This document shows, one piece after another, positions 1 through 7,475 of a stretch of 64,000 bases of DNA. The position numbers and the translations under genes are program-made. Source of the stretch: Prevotella sp. (GTDB lineage Bacteria > Bacteroidota > Bacteroidia > Bacteroidales > Bacteroidaceae); NCBI GenBank assembly GCA_017470055.1, contig JAFUFD010000043.1:1-64000 (forward strand), in the 5' to 3' direction. Every line of letters starts with the position of its first letter. Position 1 is the stretch's first letter. The notes below the pieces were generated by a model. That model ran no database searches. It saw nothing but the letters and a program-made list of their open reading frames with translations, and was not told where the DNA came from.

Positions 1-548
1 ACAGTTGTCATGATACCGCTCTGGATAGCAGCGAAGTCGTTCAGAGCCTTGGTCATAGGAGCCAGACAGTTAGTGGTGCAAGATGCAGCAGAGATCACTG
101 TGTCGGCAGGAGTCAGGGTCTTGTGGTTTACATTATAAACGATAGTGGGCAGATCGTTACCAGCAGGAGCAGAGATAACAACCTTCTTGGCACCAGCCTG
201 GATGTGGGCAGAAGCCTTCTCCTTAGAAGTGTAGAAACCTGTGCACTCCAGAACAACGTCTACATCCAACTTGCCCCAAGGCAGTTCAGCAGCGTTAGGA
301 ATAGCATAGATGGTGATCTTCTTTCCATCAACTACGATGTAGTCCTCACCAGCCTCTACAGTGTGCTTGTTCTCACCGAACTTGCCAGCGAAACCACCCT
401 GAGCGGTGTCATACTTCAACAGGTGAGCAAGCATCTTTGGGCTTGTCAAGTCGTTGATAGCCACTACCTCATAACCTTCAGCCTCGAACATCTGACGGAA
501 TGCGAGGCGACCGATACGGCCAAAACCGTTAATTGCTACTTTTGTCAT
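1..548 (-). CDS. gapA: Glyceraldehyde-3-phosphate dehydrogenase, 5' part (cut by window edge)
   Basis: Reading the minus strand from the ATG at 548 gives 182 residues before the window ends, about half of a normal 330-340 residue GAPDH. It oxidises and phosphorylates glyceraldehyde 3-phosphate with NAD in glycolysis. The N-terminal Rossmann motif NGFGRIGR is at residues 7-14. Asp33 in the IND segment is the usual determinant of NAD preference. The catalytic segment SCTTNC is at residues 156-161, with the nucleophilic cysteine at 157. The start is fixed by the family N-terminus [14 protein letters not shown] -7 box lies about 90 bases upstream. The C-terminal catalytic half is outside the window. 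Confidence 0.97.
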   Translation of the reverse strand, partial: MTKVAINGFGRIGRLAFRQMFEAEGYEVVAINDLTSPKMLAHLLKYDTAQGGFAGKFGENKHTVEAGEDYIVVDGKKITIYAIPNAAELPWGKLDVDVVLECTGFYTSKEKASAHIQAGAKKVVISAPAGNDLPTIVYNVNHKTLTPADTVISAASCTTNCLAPMTKALNDFAAIQSGIMTT

Positions 549-640
549 TTTACTAATATTTTATTAAAAGGGTTTATAAATATTTTCCTTGAATACCAAA
601 AAATGATGTTTTAAGAACACTTTTTCTTCTTTTCGGGCAC

Positions 641-648
641 AAAGTTAC
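641..648 (-). promoter_or_regulatory. Candidate gapA promoter, -7 box
   Basis: TAACTTTG on the minus strand matches the Bacteroidota -7 consensus TAnnTTTG. It implies a leader of roughly 85-90 bases before the gapA ATG. I see no convincing TTG at the -33 position. Confidence 0.5.
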
Positions 649-660
649 AAAAAAATATCT

Positions 661-668
661 ATATTTGC
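661..668 (+). promoter_or_regulatory. Candidate mscL promoter, -7 box
   Basis: TATATTTG matches TAnnTTTG and would give an AT-rich leader of about 130 bases before mscL. The leader holds several short AAACATTA-type repeats. The box lies back to back with the gapA -7 box on the other strand. Confidence 0.45.
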
Positions 669-806
669 ACTTGATTTCAGTCTTAATTAAGATTAAAGAT
701 TCAACATTAAACATTAAAAATGTCATAAATCAAGGACGACAGTCTGAGATTGCAAAACGAAGATGACAATTTAAACATTATACGTTAAACATTAAAATTA
801 AAAACT

Positions 807-1229
807 ATGGGATTTATTAAAGAATTCAAGGAGTTTGCCATGAAGGGCAACGTGATGGACATGGCAGTCGGTGTAATCATCGGTGGTGCTTTCGGTAAGA
901 TTATCTCCAGTCTGGTAGAGGATATCCTCATGCCTATCATCAGCCTGTGCACGGGTGGTGTAAGTTTCGTCGACCTGTTCTGCTCACTGGATGGCAGCAC
1001 CTACAAGACACTGGCAGAGGCTAAGGAGGCCGGCGCCGCTGTCTTCGCTTACGGACAGTTCATCCAGAACATCCTCGACTTCATCATCATTGCCTTCTGT
1101 ATTTTCTTGATCATCAAGGCTATGAACAAGTTGAACCGCAAGAAAGAGGAGCCCGCTCCCGAGGCACCTGCTGGTCCTACTCAAGAGGAGTTGCTGGCTG
1201 AGATTCGTGATCTGCTGAAGCAGAAATAA
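807..1229 (+). CDS. mscL: Large-conductance mechanosensitive channel MscL
   Basis: A 140-residue inner-membrane channel that opens under membrane tension and releases solutes during hypo-osmotic shock. The N-terminal amphipathic helix ([15 protein letters not shown]) runs into TM1, which has the family pattern [17 protein letters not shown] at about residues 16-32. A periplasmic loop covers about 47-75, TM2 ([18 protein letters not shown]) about 90-107, and a charged C-terminal helix follows a Pro/Ala linker. The length is typical. The gene is monocistronic, with its own -7 box and a hairpin terminator right after it. Confidence 0.97.
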   Translation: MGFIKEFKEFAMKGNVMDMAVGVIIGGAFGKIISSLVEDILMPIISLCTGGVSFVDLFCSLDGSTYKTLAEAKEAGAAVFAYGQFIQNILDFIIIAFCIFLIIKAMNKLNRKKEEPAPEAPAGPTQEELLAEIRDLLKQK

Positions 1230-1256
1230 ATCAAGAATTACACATTATTATATAAT

Positions 1257-1284
1257 ATAAGGTGGCAATTGTTTGCCGCCTTAT
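1257..1284 (+). terminator. Terminator after mscL
   Basis: Twelve-base-pair stem (1257-1268 with 1273-1284, one G-U pair) and a four-base loop, followed by a T-rich run. The descending arm contains the TTG that serves as the -33 box of the next gene. Confidence 0.75.
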
Positions 1285-1302
1285 ATTTTTTGTATATCTT
1301 TG
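1273..1302 (+). promoter_or_regulatory. Promoter of the SulP transporter gene
   Basis: TTG at 1273-1275, a 19-base spacer, then TATCTTTG at 1295-1302: a full match to the Bacteroidota -33/-7 promoter. The coding start is 27 bases downstream. Confidence 0.7.
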
Positions 1303-1328
1303 CACCCGTTTTCAGAATGATATGATAA

Positions 1329-3011
1329 ATGGTTAAGACATTGGATTTCAAGCCGAAGATGTTCTCGGCAATAAAGAATTACGACAAGAAGACTTTCCTT
1401 GCCGACCTCATGGCGGGTGTCATCGTGGGTATCGTGGCACTTCCCCTTGCCATCGCTTTTGGTATTGCCAGTGGCGTGTCGCCAGAGAAGGGTATCATCA
1501 CAGCCATCGTGGCTGGTCTTATGATCTCGCTGTTTGGCGGCAGTAAGGTACAGATTGGCGGACCGACGGGTGCGTTCATCGTCATCGTCTATGGCATCAT
1601 CCAGCAATATGGCATGCAGGGACTGACCATCGCCACGCTGATGGCTGGCGTGTTCCTCATCCTGTTAGGTGTGCTCCGCTTGGGAACAATTATCAAGTAT
1701 ATCCCCTATCCTATCGTGGTCGGCTTCACCAGCGGTATCGCCGTCACCATCTTCACCACCCAGATCAAAGACCTGTTAGGTATGCAGATGGATGTGGTAC
1801 CTTCCGATTTCATAGAGAAATGGATAGCCTATTTCTCCAACTTAGGGAATATCGACTGCTGGAGTGCCGTCATGGGTATCGCCAGTGTCATCATCATCGC
1901 CATCATGCCCCGCTTCTCGAAGAAGATACCAGGCTCGTTGGTCGCTATCATCATCATCACGGTCATAGCCCTGTTGCTGAGACAGTATGCGGGTGTCACC
2001 TCCATCGAGACCATCGGCGACCGCTTCAGCATCAACTCCCAACTGCCCGAGGCTGTCGTCCCCGCCCTCTCGTGGGAGACCATCAAGCGACTGGTAGGTC
2101 CTGCTGTCACTATTGCCGTGCTGGGAGCCATTGAGTCATTGCTCTCCGCTACCGTGGCTGACGGTGTCATCGGCGACCATCATAACTCAAACACGGAGTT
2201 GATCGGACAGGGTATCGCCAATATCGCCTCTCCCCTCTTCGGCGGAATCCCCGCCACGGGTGCCATTGCCCGTACCATGACGAATATCAACAACGGAGGG
2301 CGCACTCCAGTGGCTGGCATCATCCATGCCGCTGTCCTGCTGCTTATCTTCCTGTTCCTCATGCCCCTCGCCCAGTATATCCCGATGGCATGTCTTGCCG
2401 GCGTACTGGTCGTCGTCGCCTATGGCATGAGCGGCTGGCGCTCTTTCCTTGCCATGCTGCGCAATCCCAAGAGCGATATCACCGTATTGCTGCTGACGTT
2501 CTTCCTCACGATCATCTTCGACCTCACCGTCGCCATCGAGTTCGGACTCATCTGCGCCTGTCTGCTCTTCATGCGCCGTATGGCTGAGACCACTGAGGTT
2601 CATGCCATTCTCAACGAGATCGACCTGAACGAGGATGCGGACATGGAGCGTGGCAATCTGGAGCATCTCACCATCCCCAAGGGCGTGGAGGTCTATGAGA
2701 TCAACGGTCCTTACTTCTTCGGAGCCGGCAACCGTTTCGAGGACATCATGGCACGTTACGGCAAACGCCCGAAGGTTCGTATCATCCGCATGCGTAAGGT
2801 TCCCTTCATCGACTCCACGGGCTTGCACAACCTTGAGAACATGTGTCTGATGAGTCAGAAGGAAGGCATCACCGTCGTCCTCTCTGGTGTCAACGAGAAA
2901 GTGGAGACTGTCCTGAAGCGCAACAACTTCAACGACCTCTTGGGCGAGGAGAACATTTGCAACCACATCGACCTCGCACTGGCAAGAGCGAAGGAGATTG
3001 TGGAGGAGTAG
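1329..3011 (+). CDS. SulP-family anion transporter with STAS domain
   Basis: A 560-residue SLC26/SulP protein. The N-terminal two thirds is a multi-span membrane domain starting after the cytosolic helix at about residue 20 (LMAGVIVGIVALPLAIAFGI, the SulP signature region). The C-terminal 110 residues form a STAS domain with the motif PFIDSTGLHNL near residue 500. Family members carry sulfate, bicarbonate, chloride or dicarboxylates by symport or exchange; the substrate cannot be told from sequence. It is transcribed alone from its own promoter and ends at a strong hairpin. The ATG chosen fits the promoter distance and the family N-terminus. Confidence 0.93.
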   Translation: MVKTLDFKPKMFSAIKNYDKKTFLADLMAGVIVGIVALPLAIAFGIASGVSPEKGIITAIVAGLMISLFGGSKVQIGGPTGAFIVIVYGIIQQYGMQGLTIATLMAGVFLILLGVLRLGTIIKYIPYPIVVGFTSGIAVTIFTTQIKDLLGMQMDVVPSDFIEKWIAYFSNLGNIDCWSAVMGIASVIIIAIMPRFSKKIPGSLVAIIIITVIALLLRQYAGVTSIETIGDRFSINSQLPEAVVPALSWETIKRLVGPAVTIAVLGAIESLLSATVADGVIGDHHNSNTELIGQGIANIASPLFGGIPATGAIARTMTNINNGGRTPVAGIIHAAVLLLIFLFLMPLAQYIPMACLAGVLVVVAYGMSGWRSFLAMLRNPKSDITVLLLTFFLTIIFDLTVAIEFGLICACLLFMRRMAETTEVHAILNEIDLNEDADMERGNLEHLTIPKGVEVYEINGPYFFGAGNRFEDIMARYGKRPKVRIIRMRKVPFIDSTGLHNLENMCLMSQKEGITVVLSGVNEKVETVLKRNNFNDLLGEENICNHIDLALARAKEIVEE

Positions 3012-3032
3012 TACGTAATACCTTTAAAATCT

Positions 3033-3069
3033 CGCACAGAAAACCAAGTTTTTTTTGGTTTTCTGTGCG
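3033..3069 (+). terminator. Hairpin after the SulP gene
   Basis: Perfect 15-base-pair inverted repeat (3033-3047 with 3055-3069) with a T-rich seven-base loop. It stands 21 bases after the SulP stop codon. Its 3' arm also contains the -33 TTG of the downstream promoter. Confidence 0.7.
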
Positions 3070-3085
3070 GATTTTATTATATTTG
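3055..3085 (+). promoter_or_regulatory. Promoter of the AbiE-type pair
   Basis: TTG at 3055-3057, a 20-base spacer and TATATTTG at 3078-3085. The ATG of the antitoxin is 18 bases after the -7 box. The -33 element is inside the upstream terminator stem. Confidence 0.65.
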
Positions 3086-3102
3086 CACCCAAAATCTATT
3101 GA

Positions 3103-3735
3103 ATGAAGACCAATCCTTTAATTCAACTGGGCAATATTCCAGCGTTAACAGGTACTATCGCTTCCTGTTTTCCTCACCTCGTAGATCCTGTTGAGAAGAT
3201 ACGCGCATTAGAGAAAGACGGACAACTCATCCGCCTCAAGCGTGGTCTATATGTCGTAAGCCCTGAGGTCAGTGGTAAACCAATTAGTGCTCCTCTCTGT
3301 GCCAATCACATCTACGGACCATCTTATGTGTCGCTTCAATGGGCACTCCGCTATTACGGTCTGATTCCCGAACGTGTTCACACTGTGACCTCCATCACTA
3401 CCAAACGCTCCAGGTCATTCTATAACCCCTTAGGCAATTTCAGTTATAAACAGGTCACCCAGCGGTATTTTCCCCTTGGTGTCACTTCCACGGAAGAAGA
3501 CAGTATCTTCTATCTAATAGCAACACCAGAGAAAGCCCTATGTGACACCATCATACACGACCGCTATCTACCCCAACAGTCTGTTCGTGGTCTATGGCAA
3601 TATTTAGAGGAGGACATCCGCTTTGACATTGACGCATTGAAAGACTTTGACATCACCATCATTGAGCAATGTGCTCAAGCAGGTCGTAAGACAGAAATAT
3701 TGAACAACCTTATTAAGATTATCAAGCAATTATGA
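3103..3735 (+). CDS. AbiEi-like antitoxin / winged-helix regulator
   Basis: A 210-residue protein of the AbiEi antitoxin type. In type IV systems the first gene encodes a DNA-binding protein that represses the operon and counters the nucleotidyltransferase toxin without binding it directly. A winged-helix segment is visible at about residues 30-52 (IRALEKDGQLIRLKRGLYVV), the usual start of this family. The segment with YGPSYVSLQWALRYYGLIPE follows at about 70-90, and the PEKALCDTI motif is near residue 147. The stop overlaps the start of the next gene by four bases, so the two are translationally coupled. Which function (pure repressor or antitoxin) dominates cannot be read from sequence. Confidence 0.85.
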   Translation: MKTNPLIQLGNIPALTGTIASCFPHLVDPVEKIRALEKDGQLIRLKRGLYVVSPEVSGKPISAPLCANHIYGPSYVSLQWALRYYGLIPERVHTVTSITTKRSRSFYNPLGNFSYKQVTQRYFPLGVTSTEEDSIFYLIATPEKALCDTIIHDRYLPQQSVRGLWQYLEEDIRFDIDALKDFDITIIEQCAQAGRKTEILNNLIKIIKQL

Positions 3736-4553
3736 CTATATATGAAAGAATGGTAGCCGAATACACGGAGAGACATGGAACGGCTACTCCCAACATTGAA
3801 CAGGAAGTCATGCAGCAAATCGCCCTCGCAGGACTTCATCGTGGAGGATTCTTCAAGCATGCGGCATTCTATGGTGGCACTTGCCTTAGAATCTTCCACC
3901 AATTGCCTCGCTTTTCTGAGGATATGGATTTCTCACTGACAGAAAAGCGAGACGATATTCACATTGAGAACTTTTTCCCTGCCATCATCGAAGAGTTTCA
4001 TTTGTCTGGACACGAGATAGAGATTGTCAAGAAGGATAAGAAAATCTTCGGTCGGGTGGAATCGGCATTCCTCAAGGAAAACACAGAGGCTTACGATATC
4101 AAGTTCCAGACAAAAAAGAAGACTAAGGTCAAGATTGAACTCGACACCGACCCGCCCCTATTGTTTGACACAGAGCAGAAACTACTGATGCAGCCCTATT
4201 CTTTCAATGTACGCTGCGTTACTCTTCCCGACCTCTACGCAGGTAAGATGCATGCGCTTGTTTACCGTGCATGGCAGCGCCGTGTAAAGGGACGTGACTG
4301 GTACGACTTCGAATGGTATGTTCGTCATAGGGTTCCCCTCGACTTCCAACATCTACAGGAACGTATTCGTGAGTTTAATGGTGATGATATAGATAAGGAA
4401 ACATTCATGCACCTTCTGTGTGAGAAACTGGCAAGCACAGATATAAACCTTGTCAAGGAGGATGTCTTAGGCTATGTCATCAACCCACAAGAACTCGAAA
4501 TCTGGTCGAACGACTATTTCCTGCAACTCGCTGATATGATCGTATTCAAATAA
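3732..4553 (+). CDS. AbiEii-like nucleotidyltransferase toxin
   Basis: A 273-residue member of the AbiEii/AbiGii nucleotidyltransferase family, the toxic partner in type IV toxin-antitoxin and abortive-infection systems. The DNA polymerase beta-like signature is intact: FYGGTCLR at residues 46-53 and RFSEDMDF at 60-67, where D64 and D66 are the expected metal ligands. A later conserved block LPDLYAGKMHAL is near residue 169. Related toxins transfer nucleotides to tRNA or other targets; the target here is unknown. It overlaps the antitoxin gene by four bases and is followed by a hairpin at 4568. Confidence 0.88.
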   Translation: MTIYERMVAEYTERHGTATPNIEQEVMQQIALAGLHRGGFFKHAAFYGGTCLRIFHQLPRFSEDMDFSLTEKRDDIHIENFFPAIIEEFHLSGHEIEIVKKDKKIFGRVESAFLKENTEAYDIKFQTKKKTKVKIELDTDPPLLFDTEQKLLMQPYSFNVRCVTLPDLYAGKMHALVYRAWQRRVKGRDWYDFEWYVRHRVPLDFQHLQERIREFNGDDIDKETFMHLLCEKLASTDINLVKEDVLGYVINPQELEIWSNDYFLQLADMIVFK

Positions 4554-4567
4554 TGTCAACCGAATGA

Positions 4568-4594
4568 AGCCTTCAAACGGGTCGTTTGAAGGCT
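4568..4594 (+). terminator. Hairpin after the AbiE-type pair
   Basis: Perfect 12-base-pair stem (4568-4579 with 4583-4594) and a three-base loop, 15 bases after the toxin stop codon. No T-run follows, so termination would depend on the stem alone. Confidence 0.5.
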
Positions 4595-4709
4595 GTCGGG
4601 TTAGGAGGTTAGGTGTTGTTGCGATCGGCACTCTTGCTAATTATTGTTAAATTTGCAATGACGGGAGGCATTGGAATGCGGCTTTGAGAAAGATGGAGTG
4701 GTTACCCTC

Positions 4710-4740
4710 TTGCATCGAAAAAGTCTTTTGTGTACCTTTG
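4710..4740 (+). promoter_or_regulatory. Full promoter with no gene behind it
   Basis: TTG at 4710-4712, a 20-base spacer and TACCTTTG at 4733-4740: a complete Bacteroidota promoter reading rightwards. The next 350 bases hold only repeats and the remnant at 4953-5091, which lies on the other strand. I find no plus-strand gene. Confidence 0.5.
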
Positions 4741-4799
4741 CATCGTGTTCTGAACATCATCGTTCTTTGTTTTTAATGCCTTCCATCACATGTTAGTAA

Positions 4800-4917
4800 G
4801 CCTCCACCGCAAGACTATCATGCCTCCGATTAAAGAGCGGGCAGTCTCCGATGGCTGATGGGAGGCTCTCGTGTCAAGGATGGGAGGCTCTTGTCTTCAC
4901 CATCGGAGGCTTTAGTG
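4800..4917. repeat. Array of short inverted units with a 22-base period
   Basis: The core GCCTCC or GTCTCC begins at 4800, 4822 and 4844. Its reverse complement GGAGGC begins at 4861, 4883 and 4905. Each set of three steps by exactly 22 bases, giving a two-armed inverted array. The flanks are partly conserved (GATG before GGAGGCTC; CCGAT after CT). The stretch 4595-4952 otherwise shows no gene. Confidence 0.6.
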
Positions 4918-4952
4918 ACGGAAACATCTTGGACTAACATACACATAGTGGT

Positions 4953-5091
4953 TCATTCGGAATGGAAGTCGTATTTCACAAGTCGGATCTTCGTGTTGGC
5001 GTTGTTGTAGTTCATACTCGTAGGCACTGGCATTCATTGCGCCGCAAGTTACAAGGATGGCGGCGAGTATCCATAGTTTCCTCTGTTTCAC
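4953..5091 (-). pseudogene. Remnant of a secreted protein gene (signal peptide plus tail)
   Basis: Reading minus from a GTG at 5091 gives KQRKLWILAAILVTCG followed by AMNASA, which looks like a typical Prevotella-type signal peptide with an Ala-x-Ala cleavage site. After about 24 residues the frame is lost. In the +1 frame a protein-like tail NYNNANTKIRLVKYDFHSE runs to a TGA at 4955-4953. The simplest reading is a secreted protein gene with most of its body deleted, leaving both ends out of frame. It lies 32 bases downstream of guaA on the same strand. A real short secreted peptide is possible but less likely. Confidence 0.4.
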
Positions 5092-5123
5092 CTTATTTAG
5101 TTTTACCTTCGGTTTCCCTTATT

Positions 5124-6734
5124 TTACTCCCACTCGATTGTTGCGGGTGGTTTGGAGGAGATGTCGTAGCAGACGCGGTTGACACCACGGACCTTATTGA
5201 TGATCTCGTTAGACACCTTCGCCATGAAGTCGTAAGGCAGATGTGCCCAGTCCGCCGTCATCGCATCGGTAGAGGTGACGGCACGGAGTGCCACGGGATG
5301 CTCATAGGTACGCTCATCGCCCATCACACCAACACTACGGACGGTAGAGAGCAGGATGGCACCTGCCTGCCATATCTGGTCGTAGAGGGACACCTCGATG
5401 GTACCGTCCTTCATATCGGCTGGTACACCAGCGGCAAGTACCTTACGAGCCTCCTCGCCAGAGAGTTTTACTTTGTATTCTCGTAAACCACGGATATAGA
5501 TATCGTCGGCATCCTGCAGGACACGTACCTTCTCGGGGGTGATATCTCCCAAGATACGGACGGCAAGACCGGGACCGGGGAAGGGATGACGGGTGATGAG
5601 ATGCTCGGGCATTCCCATCTGGCGACCGACACGGCGCACCTCGTCCTTGAACAGCCATTTCAACGGCTCACAGAGTTGGAGGTTCATCTCCTTTGGCAAA
5701 CCGCCTACGTTATGGTGGCTCTTGATGACCTTTCCTGTGATATTCAGCGACTCGATACGGTCAGGATAGATAGTACCCTGTGCAAGCCAACGGGCATCCG
5801 TGATCTTCTTCGCCTCGGCATTGAACACCTCCACAAAGTCACGTCCGATGATCTTACGTTTCTGCTCTGGGTCAGTGACTCCCGCCAGGTCGCCAAAGAA
5901 CTTTTGGGATGCATCCACGCCAATGACATTCAAGCCCAGTACCTTATAGTCCTCCATCACCTGTGTGAACTCGTTCTTACGAAGCATACCATGATCGACG
6001 AAGATACAGGTGAGGTTCTTGCCTATCGCCTTGTTGAGGAGGACGGCGGCGACAGAGGAGTCGACACCACCCGACAAGCCGAGGATGACACGGTCATTGC
6101 CAATCTGCTCCTTCAGTTCCCTCACCGTCGTATCGACAAACGAGGCTGCGCTCCAGTCCTGCCTTGAGCCACAGATGTCCACCACGAAGTTACGCAGCAA
6201 CTGCGTACCCTGTACAGTATGGAACACCTCGGGATGGAACTGGACAGCCCAGACAGGCTGTTGGGTAGAGGCATAAGCAGCATACTTAACATCCGCCGTA
6301 GAGGCGATACGCTCAAAACCGTCAGGGATGGCGGTGATGGTGTCACCATGACTCATCCATACCTGTGAGCCTTTCTCGAAACCTTTGAAGAGCGGGTTGT
6401 CGAGGTTGATGGTCTCCAAATGGGCACGACCATACTCACGGGAGTCCGCTTTCTCCACCTTACCACCAAGGGTATGCGAGATGAACTGTGCGCCATAGCA
6501 GATACCCAGTACGGGCAGTCTGCCTACAAACTGGCTCAGGTCTACCTTGAAAGCCTCCGGGTCGTGGACGCTGTAGGGCGAGCCACTGAGGATAACACCA
6601 ATCACGCTGGGGTCGTCCTTCGGAAACTTGTTGTAAGGCAGGATCTCGCAGAAGGTATCCAGTTCACGAACACGGCGACCAATCAACTGGGTCGTCTGTG
6701 AGCCAAAGTCCAAAATGATAATCTTCTGTTGCAT
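5124..6734 (-). CDS. guaA: GMP synthase (glutamine-hydrolysing)
   Basis: A 536-residue enzyme converting XMP, glutamine and ATP to GMP. The class I amidotransferase domain comes first, with the catalytic cysteine in GICYGAQ (C79) and the His-Glu pair in VQFHPEV (H167, E169). The ATP pyrophosphatase domain begins with the PP-loop SGGVDSS at residues 221-227. The dimerisation/XMP-binding domain ends with the diagnostic [10 protein letters not shown]-terminus. It is the last gene of a minus-strand operon, six bases after the MurU-like gene, so GMP synthesis is co-transcribed with cell-wall sugar recycling. The family start [13 protein letters not shown] fixes the ATG. Confidence 0.97.
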   Translation of the reverse strand: MQQKIIILDFGSQTTQLIGRRVRELDTFCEILPYNKFPKDDPSVIGVILSGSPYSVHDPEAFKVDLSQFVGRLPVLGICYGAQFISHTLGGKVEKADSREYGRAHLETINLDNPLFKGFEKGSQVWMSHGDTITAIPDGFERIASTADVKYAAYASTQQPVWAVQFHPEVFHTVQGTQLLRNFVVDICGSRQDWSAASFVDTTVRELKEQIGNDRVILGLSGGVDSSVAAVLLNKAIGKNLTCIFVDHGMLRKNEFTQVMEDYKVLGLNVIGVDASQKFFGDLAGVTDPEQKRKIIGRDFVEVFNAEAKKITDARWLAQGTIYPDRIESLNITGKVIKSHHNVGGLPKEMNLQLCEPLKWLFKDEVRRVGRQMGMPEHLITRHPFPGPGLAVRILGDITPEKVRVLQDADDIYIRGLREYKVKLSGEEARKVLAAGVPADMKDGTIEVSLYDQIWQAGAILLSTVRSVGVMGDERTYEHPVALRAVTSTDAMTADWAHLPYDFMAKVSNEIINKVRGVNRVCYDISSKPPATIEWE

Positions 6735-6740
6735 GTTACA

Positions 6741-7475
6741 TTATATATTATTAGTTATGAATTTCTCCGCTTGATCGAGGGTGTCGAGTTTGCCGACATC
6801 CAACAGGCACAGGTCGGGAGCCTCGTAGCCTTTGATAAGATGAGTAGCACAAGCACTCAGATAAAAGTCCATGATAGGAAACCGCTCCTGCCAATCGTCC
6901 AGCAAGGGCGCCAACGAGGGATGGAATACGTGGATGCCAGAGAAAGCAAGTCTTTTGAGTTGGCTGATGGCTGATGGCTGATGGCTGTTGGCGACAGGAC
7001 CTTTTAACTCACCAGTCTCGATGTTCGTCCAACCTTGCAGTCGCATGTCGTCATCGAAAAGCAGATAGCGTTTCGTCTGTCGTTCACTAACAACCAGCAA
7101 AGGGGCATCCATGGGCAGGCTCTTTAAGTCAAGATTGCTGAGGATGTCCACATTATGGATCAATATAGGGCTCTCCGCATCAAACAAGGGCATCGCCTTC
7201 TTGATGCCGCCGCCCGTCTCTAATAGTCGCTCCCGCTCGTCACTGATACGGATATCAAGTCCGAAGTTCCCATTCGCATGGAGATAGTCGATAATCTGAT
7301 CTGCAAAATGATGGACATTGACCACGATGCGCTCGAAGCCTGCGTCCTTCAACCGCATGACGACATGATAGAGCAACGGCTGTCCTCCCACTGGCACCAA
7401 CGCCTTCGGCATCGTGTCGGTCAGGGGTTTCAGCCTTGTCCCCAGTCCTGCGGCAAAGATCATCGCCTGTCTCAT
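6741..7475 (-). CDS. murU: MurU-like sugar-1-phosphate nucleotidyltransferase
   Basis: A 244-residue nucleotidyltransferase of the NDP-sugar pyrophosphorylase fold. The N-terminus MRQAMIFAAGLGTRLKPLTD and the PKALVPVGG loop form the nucleotide-binding signature; NVHHFADQI and SDERERLLETGGGI are family blocks. The best match by context is MurU, which makes UDP-MurNAc from MurNAc-1-phosphate in the AmgK-MurU recycling route, because the kinase gene directly upstream overlaps it by four bases. Another sugar specificity cannot be excluded. A variable loop around residues 163-171 is encoded by a heptanucleotide tandem repeat (6962-6989), which is unusual inside a gene. Confidence 0.82.
   Translation of the reverse strand: MRQAMIFAAGLGTRLKPLTDTMPKALVPVGGQPLLYHVVMRLKDAGFERIVVNVHHFADQIIDYLHANGNFGLDIRISDERERLLETGGGIKKAMPLFDAESPILIHNVDILSNLDLKSLPMDAPLLVVSERQTKRYLLFDDDMRLQGWTNIETGELKGPVANSHQPSAISQLKRLAFSGIHVFHPSLAPLLDDWQERFPIMDFYLSACATHLIKGYEAPDLCLLDVGKLDTLDQAEKFITNNI
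6962..6989. repeat. Heptanucleotide tandem repeat inside the MurU-like gene
   Basis: Three perfect GGCTGAT units and a fourth GGCTGTT in tandem. Because seven is not a multiple of three, gain or loss of one unit would shift the reading frame. Confidence 0.85.

Noticed and set aside
2187..2966. Minus-strand 259-codon frame inside the SulP gene
   Set aside because: Antisense shadow of a clear SulP/STAS gene, with no promoter or family resemblance.
4962..5486. Plus-strand 174-codon frame
   Set aside because: Most of it is antisense to guaA, whose motifs are unambiguous. The part outside guaA is better explained by the minus-strand remnant.
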